Shown here piece by piece: positions 32,949-42,979 of a DNA stretch of 64,000 bases. The notes beneath the pieces were generated by a model. That model searched no databases, was not told the origin of the DNA, and saw nothing but the letters and a program-made list of their open reading frames with translations. The stretch is taken from positions 92,384 to 156,383 of IMG/VR virus record IMGVR_UViG_3300020463_002440. One strand, given 5' to 3'. Each line of letters begins with the position of its first letter. The first letter of the stretch is position 1. Position numbers and translations under genes: made by a program. The DNA comes from a virus.

Positions 32949-35900
32949 CTAATATGTTATACTATAATTATTTTCCAGGTATTTATTGATGAGGTTTCGA
33001 TGGTCAGCAGAAGTTGTATGTCCTACTGCATCGTTCAAAAATATAACATCTCCGTAGTCAACGAGGAACGAGCTCGTTCCATATGATGTACCGTTTGATT
33101 GGCTACCTGAAAATCCTTGTGCTTGAGCAAACGCAAATGCACTATTTGGAGCGCTCAAGTGAGTCATACCTGTAAAGTTAGCACCACCGTTATATGGAAT
33201 TACTGTATCGTTTGTTCCATTGAATTGTACTATTTTTCTTTGAGGTATTGGGTTTTTAATTGTATCATATCCATCGTTAGCATATGCATTACCTGTAAGT
33301 TCTTCATCTGCTGGATAATAGAAATAACCACCTCTGTATTGGTCGTCATTAGTTTGTGATCCTCCACATACAATAACATCAACTGCCGGGTCAGTTATTT
33401 CTACAGCAGCTCTTAGTGCAAGTGCTCCACCGTTTGAGAATCCTAAAATTCTAAACTTGGTTGTATCAACATTATTATAAAGTTTCAGTTTAGTAATTAA
33501 ATCATTTAACATTTCAATATCAGGACCGTTACTCGGCTCGTTTGAAATATTCCATGTATCATTATAACCGTCTACTGCAACTAATACGTGTCCTGGTAAT
33601 ACGGAAGTATATCCACTAATCATACCTGCACCATTACCACCTGCTCCGTGTAATAGAATAGCAACTGGATAAGGAGCTGATCCTGATGAAGGCATTTGTA
33701 CTGTTACTTCATAATCAAAGAAGCCTTGGCTCCAATTTTTTGTTATGTTTAAATTTGAATTTGCACTTAAGGTCAGACCGCCCGTTCCACCAGGTTCGTG
33801 GTCAGCCGAAACAAATGTACTATCTGAAGTAAAGTTTGTAACTGATGCTCGTAATGTTGCTATATCAGCAAGGTCTAATGGCGAACCAACACCCTGATCA
33901 TTAAACATTCTTAAGAATCTTGGTTTAATTGTTGGACTTACTTCAGCTTTAAATATAAAGTCACCAAACAGTTTTGAACCTGCCATGTGAACATTTTCTT
34001 TTAATAAATCTTCGTATTCTTGTAATGGTAAAGTTGATTTAATTTGATATGAATACTCTTGGAAGAAGTTACTATCTTGAATTCTTACTCCAGAATCATA
34101 ATAATCTAATGTATTGTTTGCGCTGTCAATTGGTTTATAACCACTTAAATGCGAATTTTCACCAGCCCAGTAACCTGCTGTTATACCTTGAGTACTTGCT
34201 TGAATTACTCCTTGTACTATAATTTCGTTATTTGCTCCTCTTAACTCGCCTATACCAGTTTCAAATGTTCCTTCGCCTGGTTCTACTTCAATTCCAGATT
34301 TTGTATAATCAACATATCCGAATCCTGACTGTAATATAGCAACTTCTTCAACAACACCTGTGGCAAAGGAAGTATCAGTAGAAATAATAGCGTTCTCTCC
34401 AAATGCATCTGATTCACTATAATCTCTTTCAACTGCTGAAACATTAAACACTTCAGTTGCTGTACCTTCAATAAAAATATTCTGTCCACTAAATCCGTAA
34501 TAATCAAATGGAGTGATTATAATATTTCCTGCGTCTGTATTTACATTTTTAACAAGACCTTTAATGCCTGAAGATTGTTCTTGTACTCGGTCTCCTATTG
34601 AAAAACTACCTGCATCACCTGAATCTGTAAACACTATAACTTGATTCTTACGATCATATATTGTAAATGAATTATCTTCAGCAATTGCATATACATCATT
34701 TATATATTGACTTCCTGGATTAATATTATCAAATCCATCAATAGAACCAATAGTTAAACTTTGAATATCAAAAGCTTGATTGAGAGGAGTGTTAATATTA
34801 ACAGGACTTGCTGTTCCTGACATTGGAGTACCTGCTCCGTAATCAGCCGCATTAAGGAAGACTCCTGTATATGGAGTTATGACATCGGCAATAACTAAAG
34901 CAGTAGATGTATCTGAAAGTGAAGATACTTTAACATCATCGACATCAGCCGTGTCTGGAAAAAGTTCTCCTGGTGAGGTATCGTTTCTTGCCGTTACTTG
35001 ATTACCTCCAGTATTAACTACAACTGAAAATTCGTTTCCACCTCTTTGTGTTGTTATAACACTTGAGACTGTAAATGCGTCTGCGTCTGAAGTTGCGTCT
35101 GACCCATCCATCTTGAAACCAACGGAACTAAAGTTTTGTCCCATGACACGTCCTGAGTTACCTAATTGGTCTGCAACTGTTTCTCCTGGAACAAAACTTA
35201 AAAGCGCATTATCAAAAATAAGAGATTGATTTGAAACTAATAGTCGAGTATTTTCTAGAGTATATCCATATCCTCCATCAGCTACTTTATATCTTATTCT
35301 TCCTGTTAAATCATTTGTTACTTTTGTTACAATTGCTTTACCGGCATAACCGTCTTTTTGTGCAATATCATACACATCTCCAATCTTTGCTCCTGTCGCA
35401 TATTCAACTGGATAACTTGAACCACCTGCTTGTGTTAACTCTCCTGTTGTGTCGACAACAAATCCTGATAGTGATCCATTTACTGTACCAAATCCAATTG
35501 AGTCTCCGCTTATCTTTGTTATAACGCTTTCGTATTTTTCAAAGTTGCCTTTAATATTATCAAGATAAATGACTGGAGTTTTAATACCATTTAAGATAAA
35601 GAAGTTAACTGAACGAACCGCTGCGATTGCACCTGACTTACTACCTTTTACATTACGAGACAATAAATCGTAATAAGTATATTCAGTTCCATCGTCTGCT
35701 TGAAACCTTCCGTTATTTGAAAACATCTGTAGGTATACACCTTGTTTCCATTCTGAATCAGAAATCTTTGCCATCTTTGTAGATGGATAAACTATTTCAA
35801 TATCGAACTCTTGATAAAATATAGCAAAAAATAATTCTATACCACGTGCAGTACCTTTTGAACGATATAGGTCAAGAATATTTTTAATAATAAACTTAAT

Positions 35901-36155
35901 AATATCGGATTTAAGTGGAAGATCAGCAAGAAACTTTTTCTTGAAGAATATTATCATACTCTCTAATGTAGTATCAATATCCTTATTCTCAAAGTATCTT
36001 CTTTGTTGATAGATATGCTGATCTGATTGAGTTTCAGAAAATTTGTAATACTCTTCGACTAATTTAACAAGCTCAGGACCGTCCTCACGATATATCGCAG
36101 GAAATTGTTGCCTTATAAAAAGCGAGATGTTTTTTTCAATTTCACCCTGAGGCAT
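32949..36155 (-). CDS. Baseplate-type structural protein fused to an alpha/beta hydrolase
   Basis: A 1,068-residue protein directly downstream of gp6. The first 800 or so residues resemble a structural protein found beside gp6 in marine T4-like phages (FIRQQFPAIYREDGPELVKL, RGIELFFAIFYQEFDIEIVYPS), a probable baseplate wedge component in the position of T4 gp7. Residues about 800-1060 are an extra alpha/beta hydrolase. It has the oxyanion segment LLHGAGGNG (834-842), the nucleophile elbow GFSNGG (Ser907), acid FNGTNDTVIPYNG (Asp983) and VGHTTSADH (His1046). This order and the motifs resemble the LpqC/PHB-depolymerase and feruloyl-esterase type of secreted esterases. A complete triad suggests a working enzyme displayed on the tail, perhaps removing acyl groups from host surface glycans. 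The substrate is unknown. Confidence 0.8.
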   Translation of the reverse strand: MPQGEIEKNISLFIRQQFPAIYREDGPELVKLVEEYYKFSETQSDQHIYQQRRYFENKDIDTTLESMIIFFKKKFLADLPLKSDIIKFIIKNILDLYRSKGTARGIELFFAIFYQEFDIEIVYPSTKMAKISDSEWKQGVYLQMFSNNGRFQADDGTEYTYYDLLSRNVKGSKSGAIAAVRSVNFFILNGIKTPVIYLDNIKGNFEKYESVITKISGDSIGFGTVNGSLSGFVVDTTGELTQAGGSSYPVEYATGAKIGDVYDIAQKDGYAGKAIVTKVTNDLTGRIRYKVADGGYGYTLENTRLLVSNQSLIFDNALLSFVPGETVADQLGNSGRVMGQNFSSVGFKMDGSDATSDADAFTVSSVITTQRGGNEFSVVVNTGGNQVTARNDTSPGELFPDTADVDDVKVSSLSDTSTALVIADVITPYTGVFLNAADYGAGTPMSGTASPVNINTPLNQAFDIQSLTIGSIDGFDNINPGSQYINDVYAIAEDNSFTIYDRKNQVIVFTDSGDAGSFSIGDRVQEQSSGIKGLVKNVNTDAGNIIITPFDYYGFSGQNIFIEGTATEVFNVSAVERDYSESDAFGENAIISTDTSFATGVVEEVAILQSGFGYVDYTKSGIEVEPGEGTFETGIGELRGANNEIIVQGVIQASTQGITAGYWAGENSHLSGYKPIDSANNTLDYYDSGVRIQDSNFFQEYSYQIKSTLPLQEYEDLLKENVHMAGSKLFGDFIFKAEVSPTIKPRFLRMFNDQGVGSPLDLADIATLRASVTNFTSDSTFVSADHEPGGTGGLTLSANSNLNITKNWSQGFFDYEVTVQMPSSGSAPYPVAILLHGAGGNGAGMISGYTSVLPGHVLVAVDGYNDTWNISNEPSNGPDIEMLNDLITKLKLYNNVDTTKFRILGFSNGGALALRAAVEITDPAVDVIVCGGSQTNDDQYRGGYFYYPADEELTGNAYANDGYDTIKNPIPQRKIVQFNGTNDTVIPYNGGANFTGMTHLSAPNSAFAFAQAQGFSGSQSNGTSYGTSSFLVDYGDVIFLNDAVGHTTSADHRNLINKYLENNYSITY

Positions 36156-36170
36156 TATTCTTCTCTCTTA

Positions 36171-38081
36171 TTAATATGATGACGATGAACCAGATGAAGC
36201 AGTCGATGTTGTGTTAGGCGGATTCGTCGCTGATTGCGTTGCTATTGGCCTTGTGAATTCCTGGAGATCCATAACAGTTTTAACATCGGTATCTCTTAAT
36301 ATAAACACACGTCCTTTTGGAGCCTTAACATCATTTTCTTTTGTCTTTGCTGTAAACTTAATTGCTGAACCAGTATAACTTTCTACTTTAAATTTAATAA
36401 GCTTAACTTCCCCAGTTATATAATTTACTGTACCTGCTGTAGGGTTAATGATTTGTGGATTTGTTATTTCATCTGTGATTAACATTATATTACCTTGTCC
36501 ATCGTCTTGTAAAAATACACAAGTACCATCAACATCAAATGGTGTTGACTTAATCGCAGGTTTATAATCTACAAATCCATTTGCTGCCTTGTAAGGATAA
36601 GGTTTAGTAAGTTCAGATTCAAATTTAAATGAAGGATTTGTAACAAAGTTAACAACTGGAGAATATTCAATAATAGGTAGAATAGAAATTTCATTACTTT
36701 CAATACCTGCATCTAGGTTATCAATAATACCTGAAAGTTTTGATACTCTTAATGTCTTATTAAAATCTTCAAGGTTATCATCAGAATATTTAGCAATTGC
36801 ATTTCTTACTAATAGTTCAAGTTCAGCTGCAGTCTTTTCTGTATTCTTTTTACTATACTTAACATTTACATTCATATCTCCGTAAACAAACTCAGTCTGA
36901 ACAAAGATAGGTTCAATACCTAAAGGTGATCTTTCATTTAAATATGATACATACGAATTAGATAACGTTGATGAAACAATTTCAGTATCATCATTTAAGA
37001 AAACTGATATAGCAACTCTTCCATATTGAGGTGGATCTAACTGTTCACCGCCGTATGCTGATACTGCTTTAATTTCTGGAAATGCTTGTTGTAATAAAAC
37101 TTCGTAGTCAGATGTTGTGACCGCACGTTCTTGAATTTGTAATGACTTAGGAGCAAAGTATCGAATAGACTCCATTGATTCACGTTCGGCTCCACCTGAA
37201 GCTGATGTTGTTGTATCACAATCAATTGTTGCGCCTTCAATAAATGTTGCAGAGAATTTTGCATTTGCTCCTGCACCGTTTGGTTCTATACCTGAACAGA
37301 TTCTATATCTTACTCTTACATCTTCAAATTCTTCGGGTTGTAAACCAAACTGATTCTTACCAAAATAAATTGCATACTTATCATCAAGATATGGTTCTAA
37401 ATAAAATACTTTATCTGTAGGCCTTACACCAAAAATAGTATTGGCTCTTGTAAATACATTTTGGTCATCAGTTTGTTCAGCATCAACAAACACAACAATA
37501 GAATCAGTATCTACTTCGTTGTTTGTTAAATTAACTCTTAATACTCCATCAGCATCTACAATAAATCCTTCTCTTTGGAAACTTTGTAGTATTTCTCCTT
37601 CAAATATTTCAACGCCTTCGGCAACATAATCATTACTTGGGTTACCACTTACATTGGAAACACGTCTTGCTACATACGCTTGATCTGTAATAAAGTTATA
37701 ACTTTCTCCTTCATGAGAAACAGCAAAAGGTGCATATTTTGGAATAGTAATTGTTGATGATGTTTCTGTTGTACTTGTAATTGTAACTTTAACAACAGCC
37801 TTTGCTGATTTACGTGAACGAGGAATATAGTTTAATTCTTTTGCATGTGAAACGATTGAGTTCTTGAGGACGGCAGAGTCAAGAAACATTTCGTTAAGTG
37901 CCATGTTAGTGTAGAAATTATTTTGATAACTATTAAACGCAAGAACATCCAACAGGACATTCATATTTGAGCCTTCAAAGTTATAGTCTTTAAATTGTGT
38001 TTGTGTTTGTAAAAATGTTTTGAGTTGACTCTTTGTTGAGTCAAAGTCAAGATTTGTAATTGGTGTTTTTGGATTTGCCAT
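36171..38081 (-). CDS. 6: Baseplate wedge protein gp6
   Basis: A 636-residue protein with the gp6/J-like layout. The helical N-terminus LKTFLQTQTQFKDYNFEGSN leads to NMNVLLDVLAFNSYQNNFY, followed by LNEMFLDSAVLKNSIVSHAKELNYIPRSRKSAKA. The central RAVTTSDYEVLLQQAFPEIKAVSAYGGE motif is typical of contractile-tail wedge proteins. In T4, gp6 dimers form the iris-like ring of the inner baseplate, together with gp25 and gp53. It begins two bases after the stop of gp25, as expected for co-expressed wedge parts. A Ser-rich C-terminal tail (TASSGSSSSY) is present. Confidence 0.93.
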   Translation of the reverse strand: MANPKTPITNLDFDSTKSQLKTFLQTQTQFKDYNFEGSNMNVLLDVLAFNSYQNNFYTNMALNEMFLDSAVLKNSIVSHAKELNYIPRSRKSAKAVVKVTITSTTETSSTITIPKYAPFAVSHEGESYNFITDQAYVARRVSNVSGNPSNDYVAEGVEIFEGEILQSFQREGFIVDADGVLRVNLTNNEVDTDSIVVFVDAEQTDDQNVFTRANTIFGVRPTDKVFYLEPYLDDKYAIYFGKNQFGLQPEEFEDVRVRYRICSGIEPNGAGANAKFSATFIEGATIDCDTTTSASGGAERESMESIRYFAPKSLQIQERAVTTSDYEVLLQQAFPEIKAVSAYGGEQLDPPQYGRVAISVFLNDDTEIVSSTLSNSYVSYLNERSPLGIEPIFVQTEFVYGDMNVNVKYSKKNTEKTAAELELLVRNAIAKYSDDNLEDFNKTLRVSKLSGIIDNLDAGIESNEISILPIIEYSPVVNFVTNPSFKFESELTKPYPYKAANGFVDYKPAIKSTPFDVDGTCVFLQDDGQGNIMLITDEITNPQIINPTAGTVNYITGEVKLIKFKVESYTGSAIKFTAKTKENDVKAPKGRVFILRDTDVKTVMDLQEFTRPIATQSATNPPNTTSTASSGSSSSY

Positions 38082-38083
38082 CT

Positions 38084-38503
38084 CTATCTATTCCTTTGTA
38101 ATATAATGTCTAACTGTATTGGTTGCTCAGCATTACGAACGTAAAAAAGAATTTTTACTGCAACATTGTCACTATCTAAATTACCTGCCACTTCAACATC
38201 TAATAATTCAGCTCTTGGCTCAAACGTTTCGACTGTACTTACAATTCTTTCTTTTATTAGTTTCAGAGTACCTGGTGTCATATTTTCAAAAAGCATTGCT
38301 CTTATATTGCCACCAATATCTGGTTGCATTAATCTTTCACCACGATCTGTTAATATTAAATTTTTAATTGAATCTTTAACTGCTGCTTCATCTTTAAGCA
38401 ATGCAATATCTTTTGACACTGGGCTTGTTCTAAGATCCTTATGAAAATCAGAATTTAAACTGATCTTCTTTTTTGTCGGTGATACATATTCTGCAATTGC
38501 CAT
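38084..38503 (-). CDS. 25: Baseplate wedge protein gp25
   Basis: A 139-residue member of the GPW/gp25 family. It carries the conserved stretch KDSIKNLILTDRGERLMQPDIG followed by LFENMTPGTLKLIKERIVSTVETFEPR. gp25 joins the inner baseplate to the first sheath ring and helps trigger contraction. The length is normal. Its start shares one base with the stop of the upstream M15-peptidase hub gene, and it runs straight into gp6, forming a coupled baseplate operon. Confidence 0.95.
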   Translation of the reverse strand: MAIAEYVSPTKKKISLNSDFHKDLRTSPVSKDIALLKDEAAVKDSIKNLILTDRGERLMQPDIGGNIRAMLFENMTPGTLKLIKERIVSTVETFEPRAELLDVEVAGNLDSDNVAVKILFYVRNAEQPIQLDIILQRNR

Positions 38504-40050
38504 TAAACTATTTCTCTTATATCTAAATGAATGAATTTATCATATTCTTTAATAAACTTAAACCCAGCTTTTCGAGCCTCTTCAGTAAACTTTTCAATAT
38601 CAGATATACCATCTTTTGATATATCAACAACAAGGCCGCTTAAATGACTATTTTGTTCATCGAACTTCATTTTGCTGTTATAGGCCTTACTTACCCAGCC
38701 GTTGGTAATTATCAGCTTAGTACCTATAGCAGCCTGTAACCGCATTAAATAAACCTTAACGTCAAGGTCTACTCTTGTATAACCATATATTCCAACACCT
38801 TCTTTTTCATCAAAGGATTCACCTTCGACTCCGAAGATATTTGAACTGCCACTAAATACATGTCCACATCTTGGTAAATTCTTATATTCTTCTGCGGTTG
38901 GTTGTTTTACATTTACAGGTTGCTTCCCTGTATTTGTTATAACATTGCCATCAGGCTCAGTCCATCTACCTTGTAATCTATTTATCACTGATTGCCTGGT
39001 TGATGGAGAATACCTTATAGCTCCAGCTCTTACAGCTGTAGACTTATTAATGTTAGAAATTGTTTGTAGTCGATTTACAATCTTTGAGTACCTATTTGAA
39101 TAATCATCAAGTGGTTTATTAATATCATTCATTAGTGCTTCGATGTTAGCAGCAAACGAACAAATTCTTGCGATTAAAAATTGAATCTCTTCTAAACCTG
39201 GACTTTCAAACAGACTTACAGCATACTTAATTAAATTTGTTACTTTATCTTTTAAACTCTTTTTATTTGCATCAGTAAAGAACGCACACATTTGTTCTCT
39301 TGTTGTCATAATACCTTTTGTTACTGACTTATCTAAAAATGTTTCAAATCCACTTGTAATTTGAGACGGATCAAAATTGTCTATCTTATCCTGTACTTCT
39401 TTAAAGATTTTATCTATTACATCAGTAATCTTTTCTATAACTTCATCAATTAACTTTTTAATTAATCCTTGTGCTGTTAAATCCTGTATGCCTTGATATG
39501 TTCTTATTTTATTTACAAGACTTGTTATATCGGCAATTAGATTTTCTACAGAATCAACCAAATCAAAAAATGCATCAATAGAGGCAAACACAGATTGGAA
39601 TCCATTACAAAATCCTCCAAGTATACTTGTACTAAAATCATTTTTATAATAGGAATCTAAATTACGAGCAAGTCTTTGATAATCATTGGCTCCAAGAAAT
39701 CCTGCCGGAGTATAATTGTATGCTTTAAGAAAGTCTGCCATTTCAAGATTTGAAATATTTCCTTTCTCCCATCTCGACTGTAAGTCTGGATAATTTTCTG
39801 TAGATCCAATTAATTGTCTTAATAGACCATTTAAATAATCGGTTGCTTTATATACATCATCACCGTATTTGTTTACGGCAACCATAAGAGGATTTGTTTC
39901 TGCGTCTTTTAAAATATTATTTGTAAGTTCTTGAGCCGCTGAATCAATTTGTGCAAGAGTAAATCTACCTGCACCGTCAGTTAAGGCGGCAGAAGATAAC
40001 GCTAATTGATTTTGCGTTAATTGATCGTTTGTGTCAATACAATCAGTCAT
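38503..40050 (-). CDS. Tail hub protein with C-terminal M15 peptidase domain
   Basis: A 515-residue protein. The N-terminal 380 or so residues are mostly helical and unrecognised. The C-terminal 90 residues are an M15 (D-Ala-D-Ala carboxypeptidase/VanY-like) zinc peptidase. Zinc ligands are His469 (NSHLSG), Asp476 (GLVVDIS) and His508 (FIHLDIR), followed by the usual EARKAGFKFI helix. It should cleave peptide cross-links of peptidoglycan during tail penetration. It is coupled by single-base overlaps to the gp5-like spike upstream and gp25 downstream, placing it in the central baseplate. Because the neighbouring gp5-like protein has no lysozyme domain, this protein probably supplies the wall-degrading activity. 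Confidence 0.8.
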   Translation of the reverse strand: MTDCIDTNDQLTQNQLALSSAALTDGAGRFTLAQIDSAAQELTNNILKDAETNPLMVAVNKYGDDVYKATDYLNGLLRQLIGSTENYPDLQSRWEKGNISNLEMADFLKAYNYTPAGFLGANDYQRLARNLDSYYKNDFSTSILGGFCNGFQSVFASIDAFFDLVDSVENLIADITSLVNKIRTYQGIQDLTAQGLIKKLIDEVIEKITDVIDKIFKEVQDKIDNFDPSQITSGFETFLDKSVTKGIMTTREQMCAFFTDANKKSLKDKVTNLIKYAVSLFESPGLEEIQFLIARICSFAANIEALMNDINKPLDDYSNRYSKIVNRLQTISNINKSTAVRAGAIRYSPSTRQSVINRLQGRWTEPDGNVITNTGKQPVNVKQPTAEEYKNLPRCGHVFSGSSNIFGVEGESFDEKEGVGIYGYTRVDLDVKVYLMRLQAAIGTKLIITNGWVSKAYNSKMKFDEQNSHLSGLVVDISKDGISDIEKFTEEARKAGFKFIKEYDKFIHLDIREIV

Positions 40051-41648
40051 TAATTTCCGTCCTTGGCTGTGTCATCTGTTGGTGCAAGATATCCTAATGC
40101 ATATCCTAATGAAAAGTAACCTCTTTCCATAATCGATGTATTCTTTGATGGTGGCTCTGGCATTTTTGCTCTACCTGAACCATCGTTAGGTAATGCAAAT
40201 CCTAATATAGGAACACTCGTCGCAGGAGCAGTAATCAAAGGCAATGTTGGTATGGAAATTGTAGGAGGTGGAACAACAGCAGCTGTACTTCCAATAGGTC
40301 CTGTATATGCAGCGGCAAGTAAGACTGCAGCTGATGCAGTTCCAAACACTCCTGTTGTTGCACTCATACCTGTTGCGTTTAATGTTGTAAAGTTTCCAGT
40401 TGTTCCAGTTACAATTGCACCATTTAATGTACCTGCGTTCCAAATACCACTAAAGCTACCTGTTGCTGATAATATATGCATAGCAGGTGCTGTAATACTA
40501 AATCCTACTCCTGCTGGGTTTGCCGCACCATTAAGTGGATTAGGTGGTACTAATCCAGTTGATGTAAATATATGATTACTTGCTTGACAATGGAAATCCA
40601 ATAAAGTAGTAATCTTCATACTCTTTGTTGCATATAATTGAAAATCTAATAAAGAAGTAATATTTACATTTTGAGCTTTTGCTTGTATTTGAGCTCCACC
40701 TTCGATTCTTACTTCCTTCTCTGCGTGTAAAGAAGCAGTACCAACATTTGCATCAACAACTACATCAGCTCCACGGATTTGTACTTGATCTCCACCATTT
40801 ATATTAAATTGACCACCTACACCGTATTCGGCATTACCGTGAACTATTTGTTTATAGTCTCCTTCAATTTCTTCTGTCTTATTACCTTTAACATAAACAT
40901 GAGCGTTTCCGTTAATCGTAACAACAGAGTGACCTGATGATTCGTGTTTTGTTCCAATGTTGACTTCATAGCGGTCTCCTTGTGCTCTTTCAGCGACTGT
41001 GCCTTTACTATCAATTTCAATATAGGAACCTGCTCTATGGTGAATCGTAATTCTTTCTGCACCTGGAGAATCGTCCAACTCAATACTATGATTGGCAGTT
41101 TTAATAACTCTATTATATGGATATTTGGCTGCATAAGATGGTCCTGGCTCTGACCAAGTATCTTCTTCACCACCAATCTTTTGATCGTGAACTTTATTTG
41201 CTGCCATTGAAAGCAAGTATGTTTCTAATAAATCTTCAGCTCTTGATAATCTATCAGGACCACCACTTGCATTAAAATCTCTGGGAGAATAACCTTGTGC
41301 TAACAAATCTCCATTCTCTTCAGCAATAACTCCGTATCCATCAACGATAGGATTTAATTCTTTATTATACATTCCTGGTATTAAACCAAGTATTAATGGA
41401 TGCTGTGCCATTCTTCCATCTAAGAACATTCCATAAACAAAAGAATTAAGAGGAGGTGGTGGATTGTTTGGATCATAACTACCTGACGCACAAATAGCCC
41501 AAGGCAAATCTTGTGTTGCGATATCGGAATGTGTTCCGTGTACGCCAAACGCTCTTACTTGTATTTTTCCTTCGTGTGTTTTATCTACATTGTTTTCAAC
41601 AACACCAATAAAAAATTGAGGAGATGAAATTCCACTATCGCCTATCAT
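40050..41648 (-). CDS. 5: gp5-like baseplate spike protein (VgrG-like), no lysozyme domain
   Basis: A 532-residue protein. The N-terminal 110 or so residues fit the gp5/VgrG OB-fold (FIGVVENNVDKTHEGKIQVR, DLPWAICASG, HPLILGLIPG). Residues about 185-340 form the triple-stranded beta-helix spike with short alternating repeats (HSIELDDSPGAERITIHH, GNAHVYVKGNKTEEIEGDYK). The tail is Ala/Thr/Gly-rich with a proline-rich section (VVPPPTISIPTLPL). T4 gp5 has a lysozyme domain between these parts; here none is visible, and the next gene carries an M15 peptidase instead. The protein should form the membrane-piercing needle of the hub. Confidence 0.8.
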   Translation of the reverse strand: MIGDSGISSPQFFIGVVENNVDKTHEGKIQVRAFGVHGTHSDIATQDLPWAICASGSYDPNNPPPPLNSFVYGMFLDGRMAQHPLILGLIPGMYNKELNPIVDGYGVIAEENGDLLAQGYSPRDFNASGGPDRLSRAEDLLETYLLSMAANKVHDQKIGGEEDTWSEPGPSYAAKYPYNRVIKTANHSIELDDSPGAERITIHHRAGSYIEIDSKGTVAERAQGDRYEVNIGTKHESSGHSVVTINGNAHVYVKGNKTEEIEGDYKQIVHGNAEYGVGGQFNINGGDQVQIRGADVVVDANVGTASLHAEKEVRIEGGAQIQAKAQNVNITSLLDFQLYATKSMKITTLLDFHCQASNHIFTSTGLVPPNPLNGAANPAGVGFSITAPAMHILSATGSFSGIWNAGTLNGAIVTGTTGNFTTLNATGMSATTGVFGTASAAVLLAAAYTGPIGSTAAVVPPPTISIPTLPLITAPATSVPILGFALPNDGSGRAKMPEPPSKNTSIMERGYFSLGYALGYLAPTDDTAKDGN

Positions 41649-42979
41649 ACTATACCTCTATCCCAATCATATTTAACTAATTCCATTTTACATATAAGTT
41701 CATTCATATCGAGTTCGTGTGTTGTCGACATAATTAACCATTTACCTTGTAATCTTTTATTTTGTTCAGGACTTAATGCAACACTTGGTTCTAAAGTTGA
41801 GAGATCAATTACTTCACCTGGTTTAATATCTATCCTTCCTTTCATCCCAGCTGATACCTTAGTATTTTGTAAATGATAATTATATGCCATTCTATTCGAT
41901 ATAATTTCTCTCATATTTTGTTGTGGCCGATTTATTGCTTCAGGTACATCACCCATTCCGTCAGGAGCCCAATCACGAAGAATAACTCTTTGTGTTTGAT
42001 TGCGCTTAAATGTTTTTTCTATAAATTCGTTTGTATGTTTAGCACCTTTAGGGGATCCACCACTCATGCCTTTGTATTTCTTTTGCGCTTTTTTGTAATC
42101 GTAATTATATGTCTTTTTCCAATGTTGTATTAAATCAATTTCCATAACACTATTATAATAACCACCACCTGACATATCGTCAGAAGTATTAACGTGAGCT
42201 GAATGATTAAAATATTCTAATGTTTCAACAATACGTTCAGCTTGTCGAGGATCTCTTGAAATTGTATCACCAGGAGTATAATATAAATTCTTTACTGCTT
42301 GATTTTCTTTTGCATATTGTAATAACCATTCATCAGTTACAAAATTATAACCTTCTATTGTTTCAAAGAATCTGTATGTTGAAGATATATTTTTACTATT
42401 ATATGCCTTGGCTGCTAAAAATTGCATTGCTTGCGCAGGAGCATAATCAGGAATCGTAACTCTCATAGTATTTGTCGAATCCTGCATTTTAACTTTTCTT
42501 CCATCTTTAAACTTATAAATGACACCATCTTCAAACGAGCCTTCAGCTGTTAATTGTCCATAGTTCTTTTTAAATAATTGCGTAGCACAATAAGAAGCGG
42601 TATGATTTCTAAATGAAGTAATAATCTTTTCCTGAGCAGCTTTAAAAGTTGAAGTAGAAACACAAGAACATGTATATAATAATTTTTCTCCTTGTATAGC
42701 AACATCACTTACTGAGTATAAAGAAAGATCTAAAATAATAACAGTTTGTAAATCATGACTTCTCATTTGTAGTTTAAGAGTTTCTTCACCACGAATTGGA
42801 AAGTTATGTATTAAAGCAATTGTATCTAATATAGTTACATCAACCATATACCCAGACAGATTTAAATCTTGATCTATTTTAACATGACTAATCATTGTAG
42901 TAATGTCAACCTTCCTTTTATCAAAAGAAGTTAGAGTTGCACCTTCGATTGTGCAATATCCGGGGTTAAAGGTTTCCAT
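41645..42979 (-). CDS. 27: gp27-like baseplate hub protein
   Basis: A 444-residue protein immediately upstream of the gp5-like spike and overlapping it by 4 bases. It has the features expected of a hub ring protein: an N-terminal beta-domain (ISHVKIDQDLNLSGYMVDVTILD), then STSTFKAAQEKIITSFRNHTASYC, and a late beta-domain (VSAGMKGRIDIKPGEVIDLSTLE, KWLIMSTTHELDM). The last parts are typical of gp27 and tail protein D-type proteins. gp27 trimers link the spike to the tail tube. The call relies on this pattern, the length and the context more than on long identity to T4 gp27. Confidence 0.65.
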   Translation of the reverse strand: METFNPGYCTIEGATLTSFDKRKVDITTMISHVKIDQDLNLSGYMVDVTILDTIALIHNFPIRGEETLKLQMRSHDLQTVIILDLSLYSVSDVAIQGEKLLYTCSCVSTSTFKAAQEKIITSFRNHTASYCATQLFKKNYGQLTAEGSFEDGVIYKFKDGRKVKMQDSTNTMRVTIPDYAPAQAMQFLAAKAYNSKNISSTYRFFETIEGYNFVTDEWLLQYAKENQAVKNLYYTPGDTISRDPRQAERIVETLEYFNHSAHVNTSDDMSGGGYYNSVMEIDLIQHWKKTYNYDYKKAQKKYKGMSGGSPKGAKHTNEFIEKTFKRNQTQRVILRDWAPDGMGDVPEAINRPQQNMREIISNRMAYNYHLQNTKVSAGMKGRIDIKPGEVIDLSTLEPSVALSPEQNKRLQGKWLIMSTTHELDMNELICKMELVKYDWDRGIV

